From: VXYL01 sp965243095
GTDB lineage: Bacteria; Pseudomonadota; Gammaproteobacteria; Pseudomonadales; Azotimanducaceae
Length of the DNA: 64,000 nucleotides
Assembly (NCBI GenBank): GCA_965243095.1
Contig: OZ251530.1
Coordinates: 124,001-188,000 of the forward strand
Direction: 5' to 3'
Shown here: positions 15,422-25,000 of the stretch, in pieces
Position numbering within the stretch: the stretch's first letter is position 1
How the letters are laid out: the number at the start of each line of letters is the position of its first letter
The notes under the pieces: model-generated
Told to the model about the DNA's origin: nothing
Seen by the model: only the letters and a program-made list of their open reading frames with translations
Database searches by the model: none
Translations under genes and position numbers: made by a program

Positions 15422-17554
15422 TTGAAAGCGTCCAAAATCGTCCTGCTGGGGCTTGTTGCCGCCTTCATCGCCGCGTTTTTCTACTTCGACCTCGGCGCGT
15501 TCTTCACGCTGGAGAACGTCAAGGAAAACCTGCGGGAGATCCAAGAGTTCCAGCGCGAGAACCGGCTGCTCGTGCTGGGCGCGTTCTTCCTCGTGTACGT
15601 CTTGGCGATGGCGCTTTCGTTGCCCATCGCGTTGGTGCTCACCCTCTCCGCCGGTGCCCTGTTCGGCTTTTGGCTGGGCGCGGCGGTGGTGTCGTTCGCC
15701 AGCACGCTCGGCGCCACCTTGGCGTTTCTAGCCGCCCGGCTGCTGTTCCGCGACGCGGTGCGCAAGCGCTTTGCGAAGCAGTTGGCCGCCATCGACCGCG
15801 GCGTGGCGAAGGACGGCGCGTTCTACCTCTTCGCCATGCGGCTGGTGGTGGCCATTCCGCCCGCCGTTATCAACTTGGCGATGGGCGTGACCCCGATGCG
15901 CACTTGGACGTTCTACTGGGTCAGCCAACTCGGCATGTTGTCCGCCACCTGCGTCTATGTGAACGCCGGAGTGCAGTTGGCGCAGCTGGAGAGCCTCAGT
16001 GGCATTCTCTCGCCGGCGTTCATCGGTTCGTTTCTGCTGCTCGGCTTGTTCCCGCTGTTGGCCAAGAAGGCGCTGGACGGCTACCGCGCGCGAGCGGCGC
16101 TGCGGCGGTTCGAGAAGCCGCGCCGGTTCGATACGAACATGGTGGTGATCGGCGCGGGCTCCGGGGGCTTGGTGGCGGCCCTCATCGCCGCCACGGTGAA
16201 GGCGAAGGTGACGCTGATCGAACGCCATCGCATGGGCGGCGACTGCCTGAACACCGGCTGCGTGCCCAGCAAGTCGCTGCTGCGCTCCGCCAAGATGCTC
16301 TCGTACATGGCGCGGGCCAAGGAGTTCGGGTTCCAAAGCGCCGCCGCCGAGTTCGATTTCGCGGACGTGATGGAGCGGGTGCAAGGCGTCATCCGACAGA
16401 TCGAGCCGAACGACTCGGTGGAACGCTACACCGGCTTGGGCGTGGACTGCGTGGCCGGCGACGCCACCATCGTTTCGCCGTGGCGGGTGCGCGTGGGCGA
16501 CGACGAGATCACCACGCGCAACATCGTGGTGGCCACCGGTGGCAGGCCGTTCGTGCCGGACATTCCCGGCCTTCAGGCGGACGACTACGTCACTTCGGAC
16601 ACCGTTTGGGAACTGCGCGCCCTGCCGCGCCGCTTCGTGGTGCTCGGCGGCGGCCCCATCGGCTGCGAGCTGGCGCAGGCGTTCGCCCGCTTCGGCGCCG
16701 AGGTGACGCAGGTGGAGCGCAATCCGCACCTGCTGATGCGCGAGGACGACGAGGTGGCGGCGCTGGTGCGGGGGCAGTTCGAGGCCGAAGGCGTGCGCGT
16801 GCTGACGAACCACCAAGCGGTGCGCGTGGAAGCCGCGAACGGGGAGCGGCGCTTGGTGTGTGCCGGGGAGGATGGCGAGGTCGCCGTGCCTTTCGATCGC
16901 ATTCTGGTGGCGGTTGGCCGCACGCCCAACACGGACGGCTTGGGCTTGCGCGAAGTGGGCGTCACGCTGCGCGAGAACGGCTCGGTGGAGGTGGACGATT
17001 ATCTGCGCACGTCGGTTCCCACCATCTACGCCTGCGGCGACGTCACCGGCCCCTACCAGTTCACCCACACCGCTTCGCATCAGGCGTGGTACGCCGCGGT
17101 GAATCCCATGTTCGGCATGTTCCGCCGCTTCAAGGTGGATTATTCGGTGATTCCGTGGACCACGTTCACGGATCCCGAAGTGGCCCGGGTGGGCCTGAAC
17201 GAGCAGGAGGCAGCGCAACGCAACCTTGATGTGGAAGTGACCCGTTTCGACCTTGCCCACTTGGATCGGGCGTTGGCGGACGGCGAGGGCAAGGGCTTCG
17301 TCAAGGTGCTCACGCGGCCGGGCAAGGATCGCATCCTCGGCGTCACCATCGTCGGCCACCACGCCGGCGACCTCGCCGCGGAGTTCGTGCTGGCCATGAA
17401 ATGGAAGCTCGGCTTGAAGAAGGTGATGGGCACCATCCACATCTACCCGACGCTCGCCGAGGCCAGCAAGTTCGCGGCCAGCGCATGGCGCAAGGCGCAC
17501 GCGCCGGAGCGGTTGCTGGACTGGGTGGCGAAGTTCCACGCGGCGCGGCGGTGA
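15422..17554 (+). CDS. TVP38/TMEM64 membrane domain fused to mercuric-reductase-like FAD oxidoreductase
   Basis: About 710 residues, taken from TTG 15422, which follows GGGGAG by 5 nt; no ATG fits. Residues 1-225 are a TVP38/TMEM64 (DedA-like) membrane domain with MGVTPMRTWTFYWVSQLG. Residues 235-710 are a class I pyridine nucleotide-disulfide oxidoreductase: FAD motif GAGSGG (244-249), redox pair GGDCLNTGCVPSK (Cys275, Cys280), NAD motif VVLGGGPIGCELAQ, and the dimer domain ending in HIYPTLAE. The true mercuric reductase C-terminal cysteines and the NmerA domain are absent, so the substrate is not mercury on this evidence. The fusion is known in gammaproteobacteria; its role is unclear. Confidence 0.85.
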   Translation: MKASKIVLLGLVAAFIAAFFYFDLGAFFTLENVKENLREIQEFQRENRLLVLGAFFLVYVLAMALSLPIALVLTLSAGALFGFWLGAAVVSFASTLGATLAFLAARLLFRDAVRKRFAKQLAAIDRGVAKDGAFYLFAMRLVVAIPPAVINLAMGVTPMRTWTFYWVSQLGMLSATCVYVNAGVQLAQLESLSGILSPAFIGSFLLLGLFPLLAKKALDGYRARAALRRFEKPRRFDTNMVVIGAGSGGLVAALIAATVKAKVTLIERHRMGGDCLNTGCVPSKSLLRSAKMLSYMARAKEFGFQSAAAEFDFADVMERVQGVIRQIEPNDSVERYTGLGVDCVAGDATIVSPWRVRVGDDEITTRNIVVATGGRPFVPDIPGLQADDYVTSDTVWELRALPRRFVVLGGGPIGCELAQAFARFGAEVTQVERNPHLLMREDDEVAALVRGQFEAEGVRVLTNHQAVRVEAANGERRLVCAGEDGEVAVPFDRILVAVGRTPNTDGLGLREVGVTLRENGSVEVDDYLRTSVPTIYACGDVTGPYQFTHTASHQAWYAAVNPMFGMFRRFKVDYSVIPWTTFTDPEVARVGLNEQEAAQRNLDVEVTRFDLAHLDRALADGEGKGFVKVLTRPGKDRILGVTIVGHHAGDLAAEFVLAMKWKLGLKKVMGTIHIYPTLAEASKFAASAWRKAHAPERLLDWVAKFHAARR

Positions 17555-17573
17555 ACGCGCCGGCGGCGGTGGT

Positions 17574-18575
<1,002 letters not shown>

Positions 18576-18577
18576 GG

Positions 18578-19672
18578 TTAGCTTCCCGTTGTCGCGGCGT
18601 TCGGCTGCGTCGCGCCCCCATCCAAGCCCGCGTAGCAGGCCGCCACGTCCAGAATGCGGTGCGCGTGGCCCAGCGTTTCGTGCCAAGCCAGCAGTTTGAC
18701 CAGGCGCTCGCCGGCGCGCAGCGTGCCCTGCAGGTCCACCAGCAGCGACTGCGGGCAGCTTTTCACATCCGAGGACACGATGGGATCCCGCGTCACGCCC
18801 AGCAAGCGTGGCGACGCTTCGGCCGCGGCGACGAACCAATCGTTCACCGCGCTGGCTTCCACGCCGCCATCGGCGAACGCGATGGTGAGATCGAGCAGCG
18901 ACCCGGCCGGCACCGGCACGTTCATGGCGAAGCCGCTCACCTTGCCGGCCGCCGCGGGCATCAGCCGCTCCACCCAGCGCACCGCCGGCGCGTCGTTGGG
19001 GATGATGTTCTCGGCGCCGGAACGGCTGCGGCGGTAATCCGCGCCCACATGATCCTGCAGGCTTTGATCGCTGGTGTAGGCGTGAACCGACGTCAACGTC
19101 GCGTGGGCGATGGGCTGCGCTTGCGTGAGCACTTGCAGCGCCAGCGCCGTGGCCGTGGTGGAGGCGGAACCCGCGGACACGATTCGATCCTGCGCCGTGG
19201 CGCTGCCGTGGTTGACGCCGTAGAGCACCACGCGATCCAAAGCACTTTCGCCCGAGCTTTGCGCCGGCAGCGACGATACGATCACCCGGCGCGCCCCGTT
19301 GGCCAGATGCGGCGCGAGATCGCGGCGGGTGCGGAAGCGGCCGGTGGCGTCGATGACCACTTCAACGTCCAGCACATCCCAAGGCACCTCGGCGGGCTTC
19401 TCCGCCCGCAGCACACGCGCCCGCCGGGTGCCGCTGGGCAGCCGCGCCACCAAGTAGTTGCCTTCCAACGCAATCGCGCCGGCGGCCGGCCGCGGCGTGG
19501 TGGAGCGCGTCAACAGATGGTGCAGGATGGTCGGTTCGCCAACGTCCGAAACCGCAACCACCTCGCAACGCGGATCCGCCAGCGCGCAGAGGTACGTCTG
19601 CCGCCCCACCTGCCCGAAGCCCATCAAACCGACGCGCACCGGCGGCGTTGCGGCAGTTTCGCCCGCGGTCAT
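18578..19672 (-). CDS. GAPDH-like protein lacking the catalytic cysteine
   Basis: 364 residues from ATG 19672 (a TTG five codons upstream is possible). It is clearly GAPDH-fold: MGFGQVGRQTY, VVIDATGRFRTR, TSVHAYTSDQSLQDH, AENIIPNDAP. Aligning on the conserved histidine (His197, equivalent to His177 of the downstream GAPDH), the position of catalytic Cys150 is Ala170, in the segment SAGSASTTATALA. No cysteine lies in that segment, and the second Cys (CTTNC) is also lost. DNEWGY is replaced by HETLGHAHR. It cannot form the thioester intermediate, so a regulatory, scaffolding or other dehydrogenase role is likely. The stop is 2 nt before the gap ATG. Confidence 0.85.
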   Translation of the reverse strand: MTAGETAATPPVRVGLMGFGQVGRQTYLCALADPRCEVVAVSDVGEPTILHHLLTRSTTPRPAAGAIALEGNYLVARLPSGTRRARVLRAEKPAEVPWDVLDVEVVIDATGRFRTRRDLAPHLANGARRVIVSSLPAQSSGESALDRVVLYGVNHGSATAQDRIVSAGSASTTATALALQVLTQAQPIAHATLTSVHAYTSDQSLQDHVGADYRRSRSGAENIIPNDAPAVRWVERLMPAAAGKVSGFAMNVPVPAGSLLDLTIAFADGGVEASAVNDWFVAAAEASPRLLGVTRDPIVSSDVKSCPQSLLVDLQGTLRAGERLVKLLAWHETLGHAHRILDVAACYAGLDGGATQPNAATTGS

Positions 19673-19748
19673 CTCGCCCGGCTGCAAACGCTGTCGATAA
19701 CCTTGATGCGCATGACGTTGACCGTCCGCTACCAGAGATTCGTCACAG

Positions 19749-19832
19749 CATACGCCAAATTCTTGGTGACGGATGCTGGGAGCGCGGGCGTCTCGCCCGC
19801 ATGCAGGCGGAACGCCTGCTCCCGGGCTTGCA
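19749..19832. mobile_element. MITE copy 2, decayed
   Basis: CATACGCCAAATTCTTGGTGACG is a degraded left terminal repeat. The core CTGGGAGCGCGGGCGTCTCGCCCGCATGCAGGCGGAACGCCTGC is intact, but no right terminal repeat is found. It lies between the GAPDH-like gene and miaA. Confidence 0.75.
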
Positions 19833-19879
19833 CACCGCGTGTTTCAATGGCTTTGCCGTGTTGGCCCGTGTGCCGCCGA

Positions 19880-20878
19880 ATGCCTCGCAACCGCAACCCG
19901 CAGGACTCCACCCGCTGCCGTGTGCAAGACGCTGGCGGTGCGCCGAGACCCGTGGTGCTGACGCTCATGGGCCCCACCGCCGCCGGCAAGACAGCGGCGG
20001 CGTTGCGCTTGGTCGAGCGCGGGAACGTGGCGATCATCAGCGTCGATTCGGCGATGGTGTATCGGCGCATGGACATCGGCACCGCCAAGCCGGACCCCGC
20101 CACGCTCGCCCGCCACCCCCACGCGCTGGTGGACATCCGCGAACCGTGGGAGAGCTATTCCGCGGCGCGTTTCGTGGCGGATGCGGACGCCGCCGTGCGC
20201 GACGCATTCGCCGCCGGTCGCACGCCGCTCTTGGTCGGCGGCACCATGCTCTACTTCCGCGCCTTCAAGCACGGCATCGACCAGCTGCCCCCGGCGAACG
20301 CCGCCGTGCGCCAGCGCATCGCGGCCCGCGCCGCAGCGCAAGGTTGGCCGCGCCTGCACCAAGAGCTGGCGCGACGCGACCCGGACGCCGCCGCCCGCAT
20401 CGACCCGCGCAACGGCCAACGCATCGCCCGCGCCTTGGAGATCTGCGAAACCACCGGCGCGCCGATGTCGGCGCTCTGGGCGAAAACCGCCGTTCCCGCC
20501 AACGAACGCCTCGCCTGCCGGCTGGTGGAGTGCGCCATCGTTCCCGCGCACCGCCAAGCGCTGCACACCCACATCGAGCAGCGAGTGTGCGCCATGATCC
20601 AACAAGGCTTCGTGGAAGAAGTGGCCGCTCTCCGCGCGATTCCGGCGCTTTCCCTTGCTACGCCGTCGATGCGCGCGGTGGGCTATCGGCAGATTTGGCG
20701 CCACTTGGACGGCGAATATGACCGAGCCGAGATGCTGGCGCGTGTGCAGGCGGCAACGCGCCAATTGGCCAAGCGCCAACTTACCTGGCTACGCGGCTGG
20801 CGCGATCTGTCGTTGCAGGCCGCGGACGCCGACGCGCTCGATGCCGGCTTACAAATGTCGCACACCCGGCGCGGTTGA
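19880..20878 (+). CDS. miaA: tRNA dimethylallyltransferase MiaA
   Basis: 332 residues from ATG 19880. P-loop MGPTAAGKT, followed by ISVDSAMVYRRMDIGTAKP (the conserved D-S motif and the DIGTAKP loop), LLVGGTMLYFRA, and ATPSMRAVGYRQIW with RQLAKRQLTWLR at the C-terminus. All are hallmarks of MiaA, which isopentenylates A37 of UNN-reading tRNAs. The extra 25 N-terminal residues are poorly conserved, and a GTG or ATG slightly downstream could be the true start. The decayed MITE ends about 50 bp upstream. No hfq or mutL neighbour is present. Confidence 0.95.
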   Translation: MPRNRNPQDSTRCRVQDAGGAPRPVVLTLMGPTAAGKTAAALRLVERGNVAIISVDSAMVYRRMDIGTAKPDPATLARHPHALVDIREPWESYSAARFVADADAAVRDAFAAGRTPLLVGGTMLYFRAFKHGIDQLPPANAAVRQRIAARAAAQGWPRLHQELARRDPDAAARIDPRNGQRIARALEICETTGAPMSALWAKTAVPANERLACRLVECAIVPAHRQALHTHIEQRVCAMIQQGFVEEVAALRAIPALSLATPSMRAVGYRQIWRHLDGEYDRAEMLARVQAATRQLAKRQLTWLRGWRDLSLQAADADALDAGLQMSHTRRG

Positions 20879-20948
20879 CGCGGTTGACAAGAGCCGCGTG
20901 TGTGTACAGTGTGACGCGGTTCGGCCACGGGCGCGGAAACCTTCCCAT

Positions 20949-21920
20949 ATGCAAACGATCATCGCCAGCGCGCAAGCGGCGCCGGCGCCCGTTGCCGGCA
21001 AGTTCGCGGATCCGCGCCGCACTGCCGATGGCAAGGAGCGCGCCAAGGTGCCGCTTGGGGCGCTGCGCACACTTTGGTTCAACACCGGGACGCTGTGCAA
21101 TCTCGCTTGCCAGAATTGCTACATCGAATCCAGCCCGCGCAACGACCGGCTGGTGTACCTCACGCGCTCGGAAGTGGCGGCGTATCTGCGCGAAACGGTG
21201 GCGCTGGAATTGGGCACTGAGGAGATCGGTTTCACCGGCGGCGAGCCGTTCATGAATCCGGACTTGCCGGGAATGTTGGCGGACAGCTTGGCGGCCGGGT
21301 TCGAGGCGCTGGTGTTGACCAACGCCATGCGCCCCATGATGAAGTGCGCCGAGGAACTGCTGGATCTGCTCACCCGGCATGGCGGCAAGTTGACGCTGCG
21401 CGTCTCCGTGGATCACTTTCGCCCCGAACTGCACGAGGAGGAGCGCGGCGGCCGCTCTTGGCGTCCGACGCTCGATGGCCTGCGCTGGCTGAGCGACCGC
21501 GGCTTCACCGTGCATGTGGCCGGCCGCCAGCGCTGGGGGGACGACGAGGCGAGTCTGCGCGATGGCTTCGCCGCGCTTTTCGCCGCCGAGGGGGTGCGCG
21601 TGGACGCCTACTCGCCCCGGCAGCTGGTGCTGTTTCCAGAGATGGACGCCTTCGCCGACACCCCGGAGGTGACGGCCGAGTGTTGGAATCTGCTAGGCGT
21701 TCGCCCGGCGGACATGATGTGCGCGTCGTCGCGCATGGTGACGAAGCGCAGAGGCGCGTCCCGCCCGGAAGTGGTGAGCTGCACTTTGCTGCCCTACGAC
21801 CCACAGTTCACCATGGGCGCGCGATTGGCGGACAGCTTGGGCAGCGTTTCGCTCAACCACCCGCATTGCTCGCGTTTCTGTGTGCTGGGCGGCGGCAAAT
21901 GCTCGGTGGGGGAGGACTGA
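20949..21920 (+). CDS. radical SAM protein with C-terminal cysteine cluster
   Basis: 323 residues from ATG 20949. The radical SAM motif is CNLACQNCYIE (Cys50, 54, 57), then FTGGEPFMNPDLP and RVSVDHFRPELHE. The C-terminus NHPHCSRFCVLGGGKCSVGED adds three cysteines, plausible ligands for an auxiliary Fe-S cluster. The family looks like the SPASM/Twitch-type group, but no specific subfamily was recognised. It follows miaA by 70 bp and precedes a tRNA gene on the other strand. A tRNA- or peptide-modifying role would be a guess; no precursor peptide was found nearby. Confidence 0.8.
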   Translation: MQTIIASAQAAPAPVAGKFADPRRTADGKERAKVPLGALRTLWFNTGTLCNLACQNCYIESSPRNDRLVYLTRSEVAAYLRETVALELGTEEIGFTGGEPFMNPDLPGMLADSLAAGFEALVLTNAMRPMMKCAEELLDLLTRHGGKLTLRVSVDHFRPELHEEERGGRSWRPTLDGLRWLSDRGFTVHVAGRQRWGDDEASLRDGFAALFAAEGVRVDAYSPRQLVLFPEMDAFADTPEVTAECWNLLGVRPADMMCASSRMVTKRRGASRPEVVSCTLLPYDPQFTMGARLADSLGSVSLNHPHCSRFCVLGGGKCSVGED

Positions 21921-21962
21921 ACGCCACTGGCCCCGTGGATTTGGAACTCTTGCGGCGGGGAC

Positions 21963-22039
21963 TGGCGCCCCGACCAGGATTCGAACCTGGGACCTGCCGC
22001 TTAGGAGGCGGCCGCGCTATCCAACTGTGCCACCGGGGC
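21963..22039 (-). tRNA. tRNA-Arg (anticodon CCU)
   Basis: On the minus strand the sequence folds as a 77-nt cloverleaf including an encoded CCA. The acceptor GCCCCGG pairs with TCGGGGC. The D arm contains the AGTTGGATAGC loop, the anticodon stem is GCCGC/GCGGC with loop CTCCTAA (anticodon CCT), and the T loop is GTTCGAATC. It reads AGG codons. Confidence 0.95.
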
Positions 22040-22092
22040 GTGTAGGCGAACGATACCGCGCGCCGCCGCGGCATTCCACTTGCCGGGGCGCT

Positions 22093-22836
22093 TCACCCGC
22101 CGAAGCGAGCGGGAACGCGCAAGCGCAACGCCATGTCTGCGATCTCGTTCGCCGCTTTGGCGATGTCGGCAGCGTCGCGATCAAGCTGGGGCGGCGGCAT
22201 CAACGTGGGCCATAGGCGGCCGAGCGAGGCGATGCGTTGCGTGATGGCGGCGAACACTTCGCGGTCCGGGTCGTTCGCGTCCAAGGCGGCGTGTTGCGCG
22301 CGCGCCCATTCCAGCGCCACTTGCGTGAAGCCGTAGGCGTCTTGGTATTCGTGGGCGTTTTCGAGCTGGCCGTCGACGATGCCCACGGCGTATTCCGCGG
22401 CCGCTTCCTCCAGCATCAAGACGATCACGCGGGCGGCGAGGCCTGGCGAGGCGGCAACCACGCGCTCGCTGCGGACGATGGCGTTCCTCACCGCCGCGTA
22501 GGTGGCGGCCACGAGCGCTTCGTCGCCTTGCGCCGCTGCCTCGGCGTGGGCTTCGAGTTGGGCGGCGAAGCCATCGGCGCCGCGGCCGGCGAATTCGCCA
22601 GCAACACCGGCGTACAACTCGTCGCTGGGGTGTTTGGAGTGGGTCTGCGCCGCGCCGCGCTCGCCGAGGGCGAACAGCGCGTGCCCCACCAGCAGGTGAC
22701 CGCGCATCAACCCCAACTGGAGCAGGTAGTTGGCGTCCGCCTGCACGGACGCCGGCACGGCCGGCGGCGTTGCCACGCAGCCGGCGCCGAGCGCCAACGC
22801 CGCCAAGCAAAGAACGGCACCGGTCAGGCGCGTCAT
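22093..22836 (-). CDS. putative lipoprotein of unknown function
   Basis: 247 residues from ATG 22836, with a signal peptide MTRLTGAVLCLAALALGAGC ending in a marginal lipobox (Cys20). The mature part is Ala/Glu-rich and helical, with segments LMRGHLLVGHALFALGE and HSKHPSDELYAG near the front. It resembles soluble iron-regulated helical lipoproteins of the imelysin-like sort only vaguely, so no family is assigned. It is transcribed toward the tRNA and divergent from the PhyH gene. Confidence 0.65.
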   Translation of the reverse strand: MTRLTGAVLCLAALALGAGCVATPPAVPASVQADANYLLQLGLMRGHLLVGHALFALGERGAAQTHSKHPSDELYAGVAGEFAGRGADGFAAQLEAHAEAAAQGDEALVAATYAAVRNAIVRSERVVAASPGLAARVIVLMLEEAAAEYAVGIVDGQLENAHEYQDAYGFTQVALEWARAQHAALDANDPDREVFAAITQRIASLGRLWPTLMPPPQLDRDAADIAKAANEIADMALRLRVPARFGG

Positions 22837-22991
22837 GGTTCGGTGCTCTTCACGGGGTTTGTCCTGCAAGGTGGTCATCGGCGTACGGCAAAGCGTAACA
22901 AAACACGCGCCCGCCCGTTTGGGAATCCGTTGGGCAGCGCGGTATGCTAGGCGCAGGGTTCGCAACAAGCGGGGGGATTCGCAAGCCAATC

Positions 22992-24098
22992 ATGAACGCC
23001 TTGACTTTGGAACAGAAGGAAACGCTGTACCGCGACGGGTACATCGTGGTGAAGAACGCCGTGTCGTCGGAACTGGTGGACGCGGCGCTGGATCGCCTCC
23101 GCAATCCGGTAAAGGGGGAATACGCCGGCAGCCGGAGCGAGCTCACCGACCTCGTCAACGCCTCCACGGTGACGCCCATCCTGCACGACGCGATGGGCTA
23201 TTTCGATCCGCCCATCGTCTGCCAAGTCGGCGTGCTGCCGGTGCGCAAACCCAGCGAGCGGTTCAACAACCTTGGCTACCGCGAGAAGGATCAGCCGTAC
23301 TTCGGCGCCGAATCGCACATGGATGGCCTGTGTACCATCGGTGTGCCGCAGGAGCCGCAGGAAGGCACACCCGACGAAATCTACCGGCGCTACGTCGCCT
23401 CGGGCCCCAAGGGCGACCTCGGCCGCAGCGCTGAGGTGATGGGGCACAACAGCGTGCCGCTGTTCGAGGATCCGGAGATGACGCTGGGCATGGGCAGCTT
23501 CACCGCCTTCGTGTTCGTCTGCTTGAACGACCAGACCCGCGAAGGCTGCGGCCAAACGGCGCTGCTCAAAGGCGCCCACCACGTCACCGAGAAGTTCCTG
23601 CAGTGGCAGCGCAAGACGAACGGCTGCATGGGCCCCGAAGGGCCGGGCTGGCCGCGCCTGAACTACGACGCGCCGAACCGCTGCGGCCTTGTGTATCTGC
23701 CGCAGGCGGTGCGCGACCACTTCATCGACGACGCCTCCGAGGCGACGCCGGACGGCGTGCGCTGGCCGCGCCCCACGCAAGTGCTCATGGAACCGGGCGA
23801 CGCTTGCATCACCGTGTTCCACATGCCCCATTCCGGCACGCGCAACGAGCTGGGCACGGAGTCGCGCAAGAACATCATCTTCCGCATTCGCAACAAGAAG
23901 CGCCAGCCGAACAAGATGGTGAACGGCGTCTCCGACCACCCGGACCGCGGGCAACGCGGCGAATGGCTGGAGTACGAGGACGGCAACAATCCGTGGGAGC
24001 GTTCCAAGGACGCGCTGTGCGCCCAGTGGGACGAGTGGGAAGGCATGCGGGAGGTCGTCGCGGCGGCGAAGGCGAGGGAGGCCGCGGCCGCCGCGTGA
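22992..24098 (+). CDS. phytanoyl-CoA dioxygenase (PhyH) family protein
   Basis: 368 residues from ATG 22992. Fe(II)/2-oxoglutarate dioxygenase signatures are HMD (His109, Asp111) in YFGAESHMDGLC and a distal HMPHSGTRN followed by SRKNIIFRIR, supplying the third His and the 2OG-binding Arg. The family hydroxylates fatty acyl-CoAs, ectoine or other small organics. It is the first gene of a coupled trio: its stop overlaps the GTG of an outer-membrane barrel gene, whose stop overlaps a TonB receptor. That suggests processing of a compound taken up across the outer membrane. Confidence 0.85.
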   Translation: MNALTLEQKETLYRDGYIVVKNAVSSELVDAALDRLRNPVKGEYAGSRSELTDLVNASTVTPILHDAMGYFDPPIVCQVGVLPVRKPSERFNNLGYREKDQPYFGAESHMDGLCTIGVPQEPQEGTPDEIYRRYVASGPKGDLGRSAEVMGHNSVPLFEDPEMTLGMGSFTAFVFVCLNDQTREGCGQTALLKGAHHVTEKFLQWQRKTNGCMGPEGPGWPRLNYDAPNRCGLVYLPQAVRDHFIDDASEATPDGVRWPRPTQVLMEPGDACITVFHMPHSGTRNELGTESRKNIIFRIRNKKRQPNKMVNGVSDHPDRGQRGEWLEYEDGNNPWERSKDALCAQWDEWEGMREVVAAAKAREAAAAA

Positions 24099-25000
24099 AC
24101 CGTAAGGCGCTCATCGCCATCCTGCCTTTGGCGGCGCTGCCGGCGCAGGCGGACGTCGCCTTCTACTGGAGCGCCGAACTCGGCGGCCACGTGGCGCCGA
24201 AGGTGCGGTTGCTCTCGGGCGACACGGATCGCGCCGCCCGCTGCGACGAGTTCGTGAACCCGCGCTACGCCGAGATCGAGGCTTGCGTGAATCCCAATCG
24301 CGGCGTCGGCGCGGTGGACGATTGGCAAAGCCGCTTCGACAGCGCCGGCGGCGCGTTCGGCGGTGCCGCCGTCGGCTTCCAGCGCGGGCCGGCGCGGGTG
24401 GAGTTGGAGTTCCTCCACCGCGCCGCGAACTACGATCAATCCTCCTCCATTCTGCACCCCGACGGCGAAGCGTTCACGGCGATCTTCGGCGCGGAATTGC
24501 CAGAGGCGGAGGAACGCCTCGGCGGCTTGCGCACGAGCAATCTGTTCGCCAACGCCTACTGGCGCTTCCCCAACGCGGGCCGCTTCACGCCGTTTGTGGG
24601 CGTTGGCGCGGGGATTGCCGAGGCGCGTATGGAATACCGCGCCCTGTGGCGGCGCAGCGACGACCCGAACACGGTGCGCACCGCCGCCGGTTTGCCGAAC
24701 GAAGAAGCGGTGCGGCGCAACCTGGCCGGCACCGTCAGCGAAGCGGGAGGAACGCTGCGCGACACCTTGCGCGGCTACCAACTGCTGTTCGGCGTGGAAC
24801 ACGAGTGGAAGCCGAAACTCACCTTGAGCGTGCAAGCCCGCTGGGCGCGCTTCGGCGCTTTCGAGGCCAGCGGCGAATACGACCAGCTGCGCAGCCACGT
24901 CTCGAACTTGCGCCGCGACGGCAGCGAACCGGTGATTTACCGCGTTCGCAACGACGACACGTCGTTCGTCGCGGTGAGCCTGCGGTTGGCAAGGCGTTGA
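24095..25000 (+). CDS. outer-membrane beta-barrel protein
   Basis: 301 residues from GTG 24095 (GTGA overlap with PhyH). Signal peptide VNRKALIAILPLAALPAQA; the mature protein has alternating aromatic/hydrophobic strands (VAFYWSAELGGHVAPKV, RFTPFVGVGAGIAEARM) and ends with a strand TSFVAVSLRLARR. It looks like an OmpA/OmpW-style eight- to ten-stranded barrel. The interior loops hold two cysteines. Function is unknown, but coupling to PhyH and the TonB receptor suggests a shared uptake role. Confidence 0.75.
   Translation: MNRKALIAILPLAALPAQADVAFYWSAELGGHVAPKVRLLSGDTDRAARCDEFVNPRYAEIEACVNPNRGVGAVDDWQSRFDSAGGAFGGAAVGFQRGPARVELEFLHRAANYDQSSSILHPDGEAFTAIFGAELPEAEERLGGLRTSNLFANAYWRFPNAGRFTPFVGVGAGIAEARMEYRALWRRSDDPNTVRTAAGLPNEEAVRRNLAGTVSEAGGTLRDTLRGYQLLFGVEHEWKPKLTLSVQARWARFGAFEASGEYDQLRSHVSNLRRDGSEPVIYRVRNDDTSFVAVSLRLARR

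Noticed and set aside
15728..17539. Long antisense ORF (603 codons) opposite the FAD fusion gene
   Set aside because: The product is His/Arg/Ala-rich low-complexity, has no family motif, and mirrors GC-rich codon bias of the sense gene.
15422..17554. Calling the FAD fusion a mercuric reductase
   Set aside because: The C-terminal Cys pair and NmerA domain are absent and no mer genes are near.
20949..21920. RiPP maturase role for the radical SAM gene
   Set aside because: No small precursor peptide gene or transporter was found in the flanks; tRNA-Arg is the next feature.
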